A stretch of DNA of 64,000 bases from Ursus arctos (Eukaryota; Chordata; Mammalia; Carnivora; Ursidae): NCBI RefSeq assembly GCF_023065955.2, contig NW_026622886.1, positions 16,068,001 through 16,132,000 on the forward strand, read 5' to 3'. Shown one piece after another: positions 52,881-63,290 of the stretch; positions within the stretch are counted from its first letter, which is position 1; the number at the start of each line of letters is the position of its first letter. The notes beneath the pieces are model-generated. The model was not told the DNA's origin, searched no databases, and saw only the letters and a program-made list of their open reading frames with translations. The translations under genes and the position numbers were made by a program.

Positions 52881-54843
52881 TGGGCATCAAAACAAAGAGG
52901 GGAGCAGGTTGGAGACTTGGAGTATATACAGTAGTGTTATGTCTAACGTAAGGGTTGCATTCAAAAGACAGACATATAAACATAAATTCATGGAAAGTCA
53001 GATTTTACTCTTAAAGTTTCCCTGAATAGGCAACAACGCATAGGCTCTTATATTGATTCTGCGGGGTACATGCACCTTCGATACTCAAGCTCAGTACAGT
53101 CACTTTTCCCTGCAGAGTTAGCACAGATTACCGCTTCTTTGGACTACAGAGCCTCTTTCAGACTTCAGCTCTCTCTAGTTGGCTGCCTTTGGGATGGTGT
53201 TGAACAAAAATAGCATTGCTTTAATCGTTAGAGTCAAATGGGCGAGGCGGGATGCCTGTACTATTGGGACTATGAGGTATTGAGGGTTGGTGAGGGACAT
53301 GGAGGTGGTCCTTTGCCTCTGTGGCCAGCTCCTTCACATCGGCCAGCTCTATGTCAGCCTGCTGAGGACAAGCCCAAGGGAGCTCAGACATGGAGGAATG
53401 AACACACGCATACTTCCAGTGTGCCTAGATAAGCTGACATGAAAACACGTTAACTATTGAGGAGCTACTTTGAGGTGCTGATGTTCAGTTTGAGGTGGAG
53501 GGACAGTAGGTAGCAGAGGGAACTTCACTTGAAAAGAAGACACAATCTACGTATATCTCACATGCCATCCAGTGGAATGGAGGAGTGACTAGCATGTGGG
53601 AGGATTGCATAAATGCTGAATTCTCATAAATTTAACCTATTTAGGATGTGACATTAGTGTAAAAGTGGAGTTATGGGAATTCACATGGATATATCTGGGT
53701 TTGTTGGGAGAAAAGAATTTGGGGGGGTGCGGAATAGAGATAAATTTGGAAAGGGACCAGGTGGTGGAGGACTGTTAATGTGCAGGATAAGGGCTCAATC
53801 TTCTAGAGTGACATTTTTGTGTCTTTGCATATGCCTGATCATGGGATTGCTAGTTGAAAATGAAAATTTCTGGAGGACTAAACAAGTGATTATGTGTAAG
53901 CTGGATTGGTTGGGAGCCCATAGCTAGTGTTCCGGGGCCCACTTGGAGGTGGTGGCAAAATTCTGATGAAAGGCAATGAAAGCCTAGAAATGGTGATGGA
54001 AAAGAAGAGGACCCAGTGCAAGAGAGAGATCTGAAGAGGGTAATGAAGAATCAGTAGAGCTTTGTAAGCTGGAGTGGCACTGGTAACAACCACATCTACA
54101 TCATAATCACCAACTCCAGCATAAATACAGACTTGCCTCTCTTGCTCCCCGAAGTCCACACAACTGGCATCTTTTATTGAGGATGAAGGGAATCTCTGAG
54201 CTAAAAACCAATTGAAAAATAAATGTAGAATTTCCTTGGGGCAAAACCTTATAGAATTGTTGTCTTGCTACAGTATACTGGAGGACACTGCTTTGGACCC
54301 TTGCCAAGCAGGTTTCCTATCATTTTGCCCCCACGTCTAGATCTTGCAACAACCCATCACAGGGCGGGTCTAAGTCAATTATTGTGCTGACCAGCGGTGG
54401 TGCCTCTGATGGTGTGGACAGAGGGTACACACCTGAAGGAACCCACCCAGGTAATAAATGTGGACTCTTCCCACCTGTCCAGTCAGATGTACGGACACTC
54501 TCCATTTGGAGGAGGTGAGCAAGGCGCATGTCAGAAGTTTTACTGTGTGGGAAGAGTGCGGTAACATGCAGTTATGCAAGGAGAAGGAAATGGATTTCCC
54601 GTGACATGGCTGGATATGATTGAAGATGAGCATGCAATCGGGAGGGAAATCTATGATTTAGACTGCCCCATAGGAGTTAATGAATGAACTGGTTTCACCC
54701 ATTTTGAGGACAAAAGCTGAATGAAGTTCTCACCAGCAAACTCAGGAAGAAACACAAAGGACTCGTGATTGGCATTGGAAAAGTGGCCTCATGAGTATGT
54801 CCTGATTAACCACTGATCTGCTCCCCAATAAGGACTCTACAGT
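52881..54843. other. Two kilobases without a gene; mostly unassigned
   Basis: No supported coding exon, RNA gene or clear repeat. 53640-53780 loosely resembles the distal part of an L2 in minus orientation. The ORFs, up to 89 aa (minus 53890-54159), show no recognisable domain. Confidence 0.4.
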
Positions 54844-54859
54844 CTGTGCACACATTCTT

Positions 54860-55066
54860 TTTTTTTTTTTTTTTTTTTTTAATTTTATTTATTTATTCGA
54901 CAGAGATAGAGACAGCCAGCGAGAGAGGGAACACAAGCAGGGGGAGTGGGAGAGGAAGAAGCAGGCTCCTAGTGGAAGAGCCTGATGTGGGGCTCGATCC
55001 CATAACGCCGGGATCACGCCCTGAGCCGAAGGCAGACGCTTAACCGCTGTGCCACCCAGGCGCCCC
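54860..55066 (-). mobile_element. SINEC, young subfamily, perfect TSD
   Basis: T20-type tail, 'gacagccagcgagagaggga', 'cataacgccgggatcacgcc', head complement 'gccacccaggcgcccc'. Perfect 15-bp TSD tgtgcacacattctt at 54845-54859 and 55067-55081. Confidence 0.98.
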
Positions 55067-55081
55067 TGTGCACACATTCTT

Positions 55082-55892
55082 GGTTGTTCATGGTCTGGAT
55101 GCTTAAGCCTGGTGGGTTAAGAGAGCAAAATCTTTGCAGTCATAAGGGAAATTTTTCTTTCTCCTGTTTTTCTGTTTTGTTTTGTTTTTTTGTTTTGTTG
55201 TTGTTGTTTGTTTTGACCCATAAAATAGGAACATCTACCTTATGGAAGAATGGGAGACTTGGGAAGAGAGCCTCTGTCCCTTTTGCTGTCCCCTTCCCTG
55301 GCTGGGAAGAGAGTCATTGTATGTGAAAGTCCGGCCCATCTGGGTTCTCTGTTTCCCAGCGGCCTGTTCTCCCCACATGTCCATTCTCTGCGCATCCATA
55401 CCGTAAACTCAGTAGAGCGGCTCTGTTCTTTGGAGGGAGGCCTGGCATTCTGGTTGGCAGAGTCGGTTCTGGTCACAGGTCAAGGCAGTTCTCCGAGGTA
55501 GCAATATTGGAAATAGAGCTGATCATTGCAGCTGTGTAGATCTAGGTCTATCTTTGCAACGAGTTCAGAGCCCATAAGAGAAGAGGTGTGATTAAATAAC
55601 ATCATCCTTTAAATCCCAACATTCATGTCAGTGTAAACATCCTAATTTTGAGATTCTTTGAAATTTTCTTTTTTCTTTTCCCCTTTCTTCTTCAAAAATA
55701 TTTACCAAACCGAGTGACCACTATGGGCTTAGCACTTAGGTTCAGTGCTTTTAAATAGCCACGGCTGGCCCTGATACACAGTGTGTAGGGCCACAGGCAA
55801 CCCAAATGGGCACACGTACCCTCAATATAAGACCCTTCTATACAGTGAACACACTTGAACCCCAGGGTCTATAAAGGACTCTGCAGATTATA
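55082..55892. other. Unassigned; TTTG-rich patch at 55164-55213
   Basis: No gene. Overlapping ORFs (plus 55250-55501, minus 55240-55476) are mutually antisense noise. Confidence 0.45.
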
Positions 55893-56364
55893 TGTATATA
55901 TGTAAAAAAGGGTGAGATCTTACCATTTGTGACGTGGACCTAGAGGGTATTATGCTAAGCAAAAAAGTCAGACTGAGAAAGACAGCATATGACTTCACGC
56001 ATTTGTGGAATCTAAAAAACAAAACGAAGGAATAAACAAACAAAAAGAAAACAGAATCAGATCTGCACATACGGAGAACAAACTGATAGTTGCCAGAGGT
56101 TAGGGGGAGCAGGATGGACAAAATGGGTGAAGGGGAGCGGGAGATACAGGTTTCTAGTTATGGAATAAATAAGTCATGGGAATAAAAGGCACAGCATAGG
56201 TTAATCATATGGTTAATGATATTGTAATAGTGTGGTATGATGACAGATGATAGCTATGCTTGTGGTGAGCATAGCATAATGTATAGAGCCATTGAATCCC
56301 TGTGTTGTACACCTCAAACTAGTGTAACATTGTGTGTCAACTACACTCAAAAAATAAAAAAAAT
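55893..56364 (+). mobile_element. Older L1 3' end
   Basis: 'gggtattatgctaagcaaaa', 'gaaagacagcatatgacttc', 'tgtggaatctaaaaaacaaa', 'gtggtgagcatagcataatg' and 'ttgtacacctcaaactagtg' then an A-rich tail. The same L1MA/MB-type end as 14680-15063. Confidence 0.9.
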
Positions 56365-56399
56365 GTATATATGGACATGTGAGTGCACATTCACGAGTT

Positions 56400-56650
56400 C
56401 ATACACCCACCACATGCACACCCACTACCACATGCATGCACATATGCTCTGGGCAGATACACCCACACCATGTGCACAATGAACACATAGCCAATAGCAC
56501 ATGCATGAACACACACCACATACCCACACACTACACACAGTGTACACAAACACATACATTACATGTGCAGTTCCACATCACACCCCCCACGTGCACGCAC
56601 ATAGCACATGAACACACACAGGTCACACACATACACCACATACATACAGA
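56400..56650. repeat. CA-rich low-complexity tract
   Basis: Imperfect cacatgcaca/cacaca array directly after the L1 tail. Produces histidine/threonine-rich spurious ORFs. Confidence 0.95.
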
Positions 56651-56763
56651 CCGTTCACATACACGCCGCCAACCCCAAATGTGCATGGGCAGACACACAT
56701 ACCATTGCATACACACGTAACCCCAGGGCCTGTGCAGATTTATAGTAAGCTCCCTGACACGTT

Positions 56764-56810
56764 CTGTGTGTGGGTGTGTGTATGTGTGTGTGTGTGTGTG
56801 CGTGTGTCTG
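56764..56810. repeat. TG microsatellite
   Basis: (tg)n with a few interruptions, then a short CA stretch at 56868-56885. Complementary in sense to the CA tract 110 bp to the left. Confidence 0.96.
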
Positions 56811-57019
56811 TCTCTGTCTATTCTTTTCTCTTTTAATCCTGGGGCCCACATATATTGCACTACACAAAGCACACACACAGACACAGAGCAGACCTCCGGA
56901 CTCATGTAAAAACAACCGCCCAGACCCTGGGAAGCTCAGCCTTTGTGCATGAGCCCCCACTTCTTGGACCACTCCCCTGCTCCCGCCCCCAGGAAGGCAC
57001 TTCAACAAAGAAGCACCTG

Positions 57020-57330
57020 CGCCCAAGCCAGACATCTTTATTTCTTTTGCCTTTGATTAACTCTCACAATAAAATGGCGCACCAAGGGGCGTGACATTAC
57101 AGCGTCATTAAGTGAGCATTTCACAAGGAGCATTGCCTGAACCGGGATGCTTCTGGTGTTTTTGTTTTCACTGAGTCTTTGAGTCCAGCAGATGGAAAAA
57201 ATTACTGTGGCCAGAGCTTGAGGAGGCCAGCTTCACCTGAGAGGTGAGCTGGTCAGGCTATCCCGAGCCCTGACCTAATTTCCTTAAGAAAATATAAGAC
57301 AGTTGAAATGCTCGACACAAAATCAATAAA
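57020..57330. promoter_or_regulatory. Repeat-free block, candidate conserved noncoding element
   Basis: No repeat match. 'gcctttgattaactctcaca' (57049-57068) holds a TCF/LEF-like ctttgat, and 'aatggcgcaccaaggggcgt' (57073-57092) and 'acagcgtcattaagtgagca' (57099-57118) retain CpGs and a homeodomain core. Function is inference. Confidence 0.35.
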
Positions 57331-57477
57331 CAGGACTCACAGGACAAAACCCACACACGCATCAGAATCTTAATACAATCACAAAGAAAGTCGACCTTGT
57401 CATGCAAATATGGCTAACTTGTGTTTTCTTCTTAATATATCTGCTTTTTATAATGGCAGATTTCCACGATTTTCCCT

Positions 57478-57510
57478 TCACACACACACGCACACACACA
57501 CACACACACA
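57478..57510. repeat. (CA)n microsatellite
   Basis: Perfect CA repeat apart from two G substitutions, just left of the next SINE's TSD. Confidence 0.97.
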
Positions 57511-57533
57511 GATATTTCTACTTCAGTTCTTTT

Positions 57534-57732
57534 TTTTTTTTTTTAGATTTTATTTATTTATTTGACAGAGATAGAGACAGCCAGCGAGAGAGGGAACACA
57601 AGCAAGGGGGAGTGGGAGAGGAAGAAGCGGGCTCATAGCGGAGGAGCCTGATGTGGGGCCCGAACCCATAACGCCAGGATCACGCCCTGAGCAGAAGGCA
57701 GACGCTTAACCGCTGTGCCAACCAGGCGCCCC
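57534..57732 (-). mobile_element. SINEC, young subfamily, perfect TSD
   Basis: Poly-T, 'gattttatttatttatttga', 'gacagccagcgagagaggga', head complement 'ccaaccaggcgcccc'. Perfect 17-bp TSD tctacttcagttctttt at 57517-57533 and 57733-57749. Confidence 0.98.
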
Positions 57733-57769
57733 TCTACTTCAGTTCTTTTAAAGTCCGGGAGTAGCAGTT

Positions 57770-58330
57770 CGTTCTAAGGGAACCCTTTGCATGTGTATAT
57801 TTAATGAATTTGGAGCTTTCCAGACCATGTGCTTTTGCTAAAAGTGGCCACTGCTCATACATGAGACACCATACTCCTGTTAATGTCATTAACAAGCAGA
57901 ACAGCAGCATCTACAAAGCTCGGAGAGGAGAAATACTACCCAGGGGAGCCACATGGTGACAAATAAATGTGAGGTGATAGACTGTTTTCATCACTACATC
58001 CACAGGCTGGAGTCCGTTTGTAAGGGGCTGTCTTGTGCTGATGGGGAGGGGGCCATCAGAGAATCCGGTGGCAATTTCCATTGTCCTCAAAGACACATCA
58101 TCCCCAGGAACAAAGCCCTGGGTCAGACCGTTTGCCCTGAAGAAGCTCCTGATAAATTTTTCTTTTGAAAAAAAGCCACCTTTCTTTGATTAGCCATAAT
58201 AAAAGCTTTTCCTTCTAAATATATGTCCTTAGAAATCAAAAGCCTGAGATGAAAAATTCATTGTCATTTGCAAAGAATAGTGTCTCTTTGTGACTTGTTA
58301 TCTGTTGAACTGGATGTTATAAAGTCTCTT
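57770..58330. promoter_or_regulatory. Repeat-free block with a homeodomain dimer-type palindrome
   Basis: No repeat over about 560 bp. tgttaatgtcattaaca (57878-57894) is a perfect inverted repeat whose centre taatgtcatta has the TAAT-N3-ATTA spacing bound cooperatively by paired-class homeodomain dimers (P3 site). Frame 57953-58168 and its antisense partner are not recognised. Enhancer role inferred. Confidence 0.4.
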
Positions 58331-58875
58331 TGAGGGTTCTGATAGCAACTAGAATATTCTGCCTCTTGTGACAAACACGTTTGAAGGCATAATTATGGGG
58401 TGTGGGCTGGGGTGACCAGCACATTCTTCCAGACCTACCAGATAGTCAGTGGGTTTTGTGTATGCGGGAAACTTCCTCTCCTTTATCCTGTTTCAATGGA
58501 AGTGGGACTGACATCAAGTGATAAGCTGTTCCTATGGTTAGAAACCTCTGTCCTTGTCATCCAGTTTGGATTTACAAATAGCTGTCTTCTGTTGTTTGAC
58601 TTTTTGAAATCAAAATTATGGATGGGGCCCTGAAAATGACAGAATAGCATTAGACAGGGAAAGGTCTCCAAATACTTTGAAGTGATTAAGGATGACTTTC
58701 CAATTAAAATAAACTTCATCATATTTGATTTCTTGAAAATCTTTTAAATCATAGTAAATTCTGTTTTAAGAAACAAAAGCTAAGTGGTTGAAGGAAAATG
58801 ATCCTAATTAAAAAACTTATTTGATTTAGAAATTAGAATTCCCAGGGAGGAATGGGAAGCTATTGTTCAATGGGT
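58331..58875. other. Unassigned noncoding sequence
   Basis: AT-rich, no gene or repeat family recognised. Confidence 0.45.
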
Positions 58876-58879
58876 ACAA

Positions 58880-59055
58880 AGTTTCGGTTCTGCAAAATGG
58901 AAAGAGTTCTGGAAATGAATGGTGGTGATGGTAGCACAGCATGTGAATATACCCAATGCCACAGACACTGTACACTTAGAAATGATTCAGATGGTAAATT
59001 TGATGCTATGTGTATCCTACCATAATTAAAACAATAAATAAAAATAAAAATTATA
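58880..59055 (+). mobile_element. Old L1 3' terminus
   Basis: 'tgaatggtggtgatggtagc', 'cacagacactgtacacttag' and 'tgtatcctaccataattaaa' then an A-rich tail match an L1M 3' end. Confidence 0.75.
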
Positions 59056-59544
59056 ATTCCTAGATAAGTGCTAGTAATAGAATAAATATAGGGTTTTTTG
59101 GTATGTACTATGTTAAAAATCTTGCCCCCCAAATGTCCTGCTTCTTTTATCTTCTAGTTAACAGTTTGATCAGACTCTTTCAAATTGACTTACTAATGTT
59201 GCTCTGTGGATAAAGTACTGCATATAAACTTGAGCAATTGCTAATGTGATCTTTTGTTTTAACCTGATATAGACTGTGGTACTCTAACCAAATCTTTAGA
59301 GATTTAATTATACAGGAAAATATTCTTAACCCTCTCATTTTAAGTCCGCTGGTTTGCTACTCATTTATCTTTTAAAATAAAACCTTTGGCTTCTTTTAGC
59401 TTTCTTTTGCTACCTTACCTGGTTATATGCCACAGTACTCTTTCTTTTCATGAAACACTTTAACCCACACCCTTTATATGCGGACTTTTCAAAGATTTTT
59501 TTTTTCTTTGCCAATTGAGAGGCTGTCGGGAGGGGAAATAAAAA
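59056..59544. other. AT-rich noncoding sequence
   Basis: No gene or repeat family recognised. Confidence 0.45.
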
Positions 59545-59670
59545 TGGAGCCAGGAGACCCGGGTTTGAGTTCCAGTGTTGTGGAATTACAGGCTTATTTC
59601 TTGGGGTTTCAGTTTTCTTACCTATAAAATGGAGAGAATAACTACTTGCAGGGTTGTTGAAAAGGTCATA
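59545..59670 (+). repeat. MIR fragment
   Basis: 'agacccgggtttgagttcca', 'tacctataaaatggagagaa' and 'cttgcagggttgttgaaaag' are plus MIR. Confidence 0.75.
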
Positions 59671-59679
59671 TCATGTAAT

Positions 59680-59912
59680 AATAAGAGCTACTATTTATTG
59701 AGTGCTTGCTCTGTGTTAAGCACTGTTCTAACTCATTTATGGGTATCAACTAAATCAGTTAACCTTCCCAATAACATGGCGGAACTCTTATCATGTCCAT
59801 TTTACAGATGAGGAACTGAAGTGCAGAGGGGTATGGAAACTATCCAAAGTCACAGAGGTGGTCAATGGTAGAGCTTGTTTGAACCCAGACAGTCTGATTG
59901 CTGAGGATGTTC
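59680..59912 (-). repeat. MIR, near full length
   Basis: 'gctactatttattgagtgct', 'gttaagcactgttctaactc', 'cattttacagatgaggaact' and 'gaacccagacagtctgattg' are a well-preserved minus MIR. A SINEC inserted at its end. Confidence 0.92.
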
Positions 59913-60116
59913 TCTTTTGTTGTTGTTGTTAAGGATTTTATTTATTTATTTGTCAGAGAGAGAGCGTCAGCACGAGCAGGGGGAGAGTCAGGAAGAGGGA
60001 GAAGCAGGCTTCCAGCTAAGCAGCGAGCCTGATGCGGGACTTGATCCCAGGACCTTGAATCATGGCCGGAGCCAACAGCAGACGCTCAACCGACTGAGCC
60101 CCCCCGGGGATCCCCT
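59913..60116 (-). mobile_element. SINEC nested at MIR end
   Basis: 'aaggattttatttatttatt', 'gaagcaggcttccagctaag', head complement with 'gactgagcccccccggg' (mutated). TSDs tgctgaggatgttc (59899-59912) and tgctgaggctgttc (60117-60130). Confidence 0.94.
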
Positions 60117-60414
60117 GCTGAGGCTGTTCCTAATCACAATCTTGATTCACAATCTGCTTCTGTCAGATGTGAAGATGCAAAGCAAACTACTTACAGCATT
60201 ATATAAAGTGGAATTAGTGAGCAGAGTCGACTTTTTCTAGATTTACTTTCCATGCAGAATGCAACAAATGTTGGTTCTGTGTTCATTAGATCATCTCAGC
60301 AAATCTGCCTTCAATTCAGAGGCCCCAGTTTACCAAGGCTGTAAACAATCTGGAACATCTTCAGAGCATCTGTAATTCTGACAATATAAATAATTATCTG
60401 GATAATTATAGGTA

Positions 60415-60530
60415 TAATATTTTGCTTCTATACTGTAAATACTACAAGACCAGGGACAACGTATAGCCTGTTATCCATGGTCTTCGCAATAACTAGCACA
60501 ATGCCCAGAACGTACTAGCTGTTTGATAAT
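60415..60530 (+). mobile_element. L2 3' end
   Basis: 'actacaagaccagggacaac' and 'actagcacaatgcccagaac' fit plus L2. Confidence 0.65.
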
Positions 60531-60742
60531 AATGAGAGCTAACATTTATGGAGGGTTTAACATGGTGCCAAGTGCTTTGTAAACATCACCTCATTTCATG
60601 TTCCCGACAGCCCCGTGAGGAGGGCACTCTGATTGCCATCTCCACTTTATGGATGAGAGAAATTAAGTAATAACGTATCTAAGATCCTATGGCAGTAACG
60701 AGTGGAGTCTGCATTGCAGCCAGGCTGGCTGACTCTAAAACC
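60531..60742 (-). repeat. MIR
   Basis: 'gagctaacatttatggaggg', 'ggtgccaagtgctttgtaaa', 'cgacagccccgtgaggaggg' and 'ccaggctggctgactctaaa' are minus MIR. Confidence 0.85.
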
Positions 60743-61339
60743 TGCCCCTGTTTCAGTTCTCGATAGAGGGTAGCTGAAACTGGAATCCTTTCTAATATGG
60801 AATTGGAACGGCTGTGAAACCCTACCTCTATGTCTTCTTGGCTTCCTGGGCAGGGGCCTAATGTTGGTCAACAGGAAGGAGCAATTGCAGGCTGGGAAGT
60901 TGGGGACCCTTCTTGTGATGTGGTGAAACAATTAGATGATTGCCTGGGACAACCTTGGAAAAGACACCGTGGGTCTCTGGAGCCTGTTCCTTTAGGGGCA
61001 GTGGTTGAAAAAGGTCAGGATATCAGTGTTGGCTGCTTCTTGACGTTTTTAGTAAACTTCTAGAAGAAAGAAATGTGGCCAATTTGTAAGGAAAGATGAA
61101 AGATAATTGAACTGTGCCAAGGAAGTTTCTGCCATCTCCACCTGTGGCCTGCAGCCTAAATTGACCGAGGGTCTGATCATGTGAGGCCCTGCAAGACTGA
61201 CCACAGCCAATCGCTTCAGATTCCAAAGAGGATGTGATAAGATGCAGTGCGGGCTCTGTGCAGGAGCCTCCCATTACACTGCTCTTGGAGGGTCATATGT
61301 GGAATGGTCCAGATACATTACTGCTGAGGTTTGGAAAAT
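60743..61339. other. Unassigned noncoding sequence
   Basis: No gene or repeat family recognised. Confidence 0.45.
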
Positions 61340-61570
61340 TATAGTCATAGCTACTACATGCCAGCTACGGGCAGAAGTGCTTTGCAAACCTGCTTTATCT
61401 CATTGATTCTTCATGATTACCTCTGAGGTAAGTATTCTTATCCCTACTTCACAAACCATGAGACACAAGTCAGAGAGAATAAATAGCCTGACCTGAGTCA
61501 TGCTGTATTAAATGATGGAGCTGGGATTTGAACCCAGGCGGGACTGATTTCAAAATCTAGGCTTTTCTCC
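61340..61570 (-). repeat. MIR, near full length
   Basis: 'ctactacatgccagctacgg', 'gtgctttgcaaacctgcttt', 'gatggagctgggatttgaac' and 'ccaggcgggactgatttca' are minus MIR. Confidence 0.88.
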
Positions 61571-61630
61571 CCCTGCTGGCATTGAAGCATCCGTCCCAGA
61601 AGGAGACAGTGATGTGGTGGGGCCATGTTG

Positions 61631-61826
61631 CCGTGGGAAGCCCCGGCCTGAGCGTCTGTCCTCTCTGACACCCTTTCTGTCAGGGCTGTGTGGCGGGCGC
61701 TGGTCTGTGTCGGAATGTTGAGCTGCTCCCAGCGCCGCCCGCCGAGGTGCGGAGGCCCCTTGCTGTGCTCAGAGCTGCTGAGGTGCATACACATCGCGGT
61801 TCCTAGCAAGCGCCAAGCCCCGCACG
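61631..61826. promoter_or_regulatory. Small CpG cluster
   Basis: Thirteen CpGs in 61693-61826 plus three just left, including 'agcgccgcccgccgaggtgc' (61731-61750) and 'catcgcggttcctagcaagc' (61793-61812). Not in a recognised repeat, and too short for a formal CpG island. ORFs on both strands (plus 61688-61924, minus 61498-61839) are not recognisable; the minus one crosses a MIR. Confidence 0.45.
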
Positions 61827-61879
61827 CTGAGCACAGCAAGGCTCTGACACTGGGATTTGCCAGGAGGGCTAAAGAGTAT

Positions 61880-62040
61880 TTTCTTCCTCAGTTAAAAAAA
61901 AAAATCATTTTTAATGACATCTAGGAGAGAAACATTCCATTTTTATTCATAATTAAGGCATTTATTTTCCATTTCGAGCAACATAGTGGAAGAAAAATTA
62001 GACTGGAAGGGTCCTGGCTGGGTTGGGACAAGTGAAATGG
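61880..62040. other. AT-rich unique sequence beside the CpG cluster
   Basis: 'tcatttttaatgacatctag' and 'tattcataattaaggcattt' give homeodomain-type cores, with no repeat apart from an A11 run. Confidence 0.35.
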
Positions 62041-62062
62041 AACAAAGGAAAGAAATCAGCAT

Positions 62063-62249
62063 GGGGTGTCTGGGTGGCTCCGTTGGTTAAGCATCTGACT
62101 CTTGATTTCAGCTCAGGTCATGATCTCAGGGTCTTGAGATCAAGCCCCGTGTTGGGCTCCTTGCTCAGTTCAGCGCAGAGTCTGCTGAGATCTCCCTCTG
62201 CCCCTACCCCTCCTCAAATAAGGAAATAAAATAAATCTTTAAAAAAATT
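62063..62249 (+). mobile_element. SINEC, older copy
   Basis: Head 'ggggtgtctgggtggctccg', body with 'gactcttgatttcagctcag', tail 'ataaaataaatctttaaaaa'. No convincing TSD. Confidence 0.93.
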
Positions 62250-62324
62250 ATCCTTATTTCCACATTATCAGATCATAAAGGTAAATACAAATAATCGTCC
62301 CTGAGACAAACCCACCCCTGTTTG

Positions 62325-62582
62325 CAACTAACATCTATTATTCACTCAACTGTATGTCTAGTTCTGTTGAAAGCAGGTTTCATGGATTATCTTATTTAAT
62401 CTTTACAACAACATGAAGCGGATACTACTACTACCCATTTTATAGATGCAGAAGCTGAAACAGAGAGGAGTTAAGTCTGTGCCCAAAGTAGCACAGCTAG
62501 TAGCTGGTAAAGTCAGAATGTGTATCCAGGTGGTACGGCTCTGGGACTTCAACCCAGCCATTATGCTATAAGCTCTCTGTGC
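62325..62582 (-). repeat. MIR
   Basis: 'actgtatgtctagttctgtt', 'tatttaatctttacaacaac', 'cattttatagatgcagaagc' and 'agcacagctagtagctggta' are minus MIR. Confidence 0.88.
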
Positions 62583-62629
62583 CATTCATCACTGTGACAG
62601 AATCCCTCAACTCTCTGTCATCAGTAGGC

Positions 62630-62830
62630 AATAACTGCATTTATTACCGTCAAGCCTTTTTATGCAATAGTCCGTTTAACCTCTTAACAACATAAGAAGA
62701 TAGCTAGTATTATAATCTCCCATTTCAGAGAAGAGGAAACTGAAGTCCAGAGAAATTGAGTGCTGTCTGCATGTGGGGGCTGGGCTTACAATCTACATCT
62801 TTTGGACTTCTTGTCTGTTTTTATAGCACA
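62630..62830 (-). repeat. MIR
   Basis: 'gtccgtttaacctcttaaca', 'atctcccatttcagagaaga' and 'ggaaactgaagtccagagaa' are minus MIR. Confidence 0.8.
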
Positions 62831-62869
62831 CAGTCAGCCTCAGCTCTTCCACACACAGACTTGTACCTG

Positions 62870-63245
62870 AAAAATATTTTAGGATGCTAGTAATCACTGA
62901 AATAATGCACCTTTTAAATATGTGCATTGATTCACAGAGTAAGAACTCTTTTAGTTTGCTGAAGAAATTTGCTGCCTCAGAATATTTACATTTATAATTC
63001 TACTTCTCTAGAAACAATAAAATAACCTCTCGATGTGGGTAATTAACAGAATCATAAAACATTCCTGCAAATAGCATCTGCAGAAGCAAGGTGAAATGAA
63101 GAGCTGTCATTTGAGCCAACCCCATTTGGAACTCATTTCAAAACATTTAACCGAAGGGAGATAAGGGAGAGATGCGTGGCTGTTGGTTGCAGGATCATTT
63201 AACTAACAGCAGTGTGCTTCAAAATTAAACCTTCCATTTTGAAGT
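62870..63245. promoter_or_regulatory. Repeat-free block, candidate conserved noncoding element
   Basis: No repeat. 'gggtaattaacagaatcata' (63037-63056), 'atttataattctact' (62990-63004), a run of A/T-rich words and 'gtcatttgagccaaccccat' (63106-63125). No coding potential on either strand. Enhancer role is inference. Confidence 0.38.
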
Positions 63246-63250
63246 GCTGA

Positions 63251-63290
63251 GTGTGTGTGTGTGTGTGTGCGCGCGCACACATGCATGTGT
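63251..63290. repeat. (TG)n(CG)n(CA)n alternating purine-pyrimidine tract
   Basis: gtgtgt... then gcgcgcgc, then acacatgcatgtgt: about 40 bp of uninterrupted purine-pyrimidine alternation, a classical Z-DNA-prone composition. Confidence 0.95.

Noticed and set aside
54860..55066. tRNA-like sequences across the window
   Set aside because: They are tRNA-derived SINE heads with poly-A tails and TSDs, not functional tRNA genes.
56379..57035. Histidine/threonine- and cysteine/valine-rich frames on both strands
   Set aside because: Translations of CA/TG satellite sequence, not genes.
61562..61580. CTCF-like 'ccagcaggggga' on the minus strand
   Set aside because: The key C after GG is A, the flanks do not fit, and it lies at the end of a MIR.
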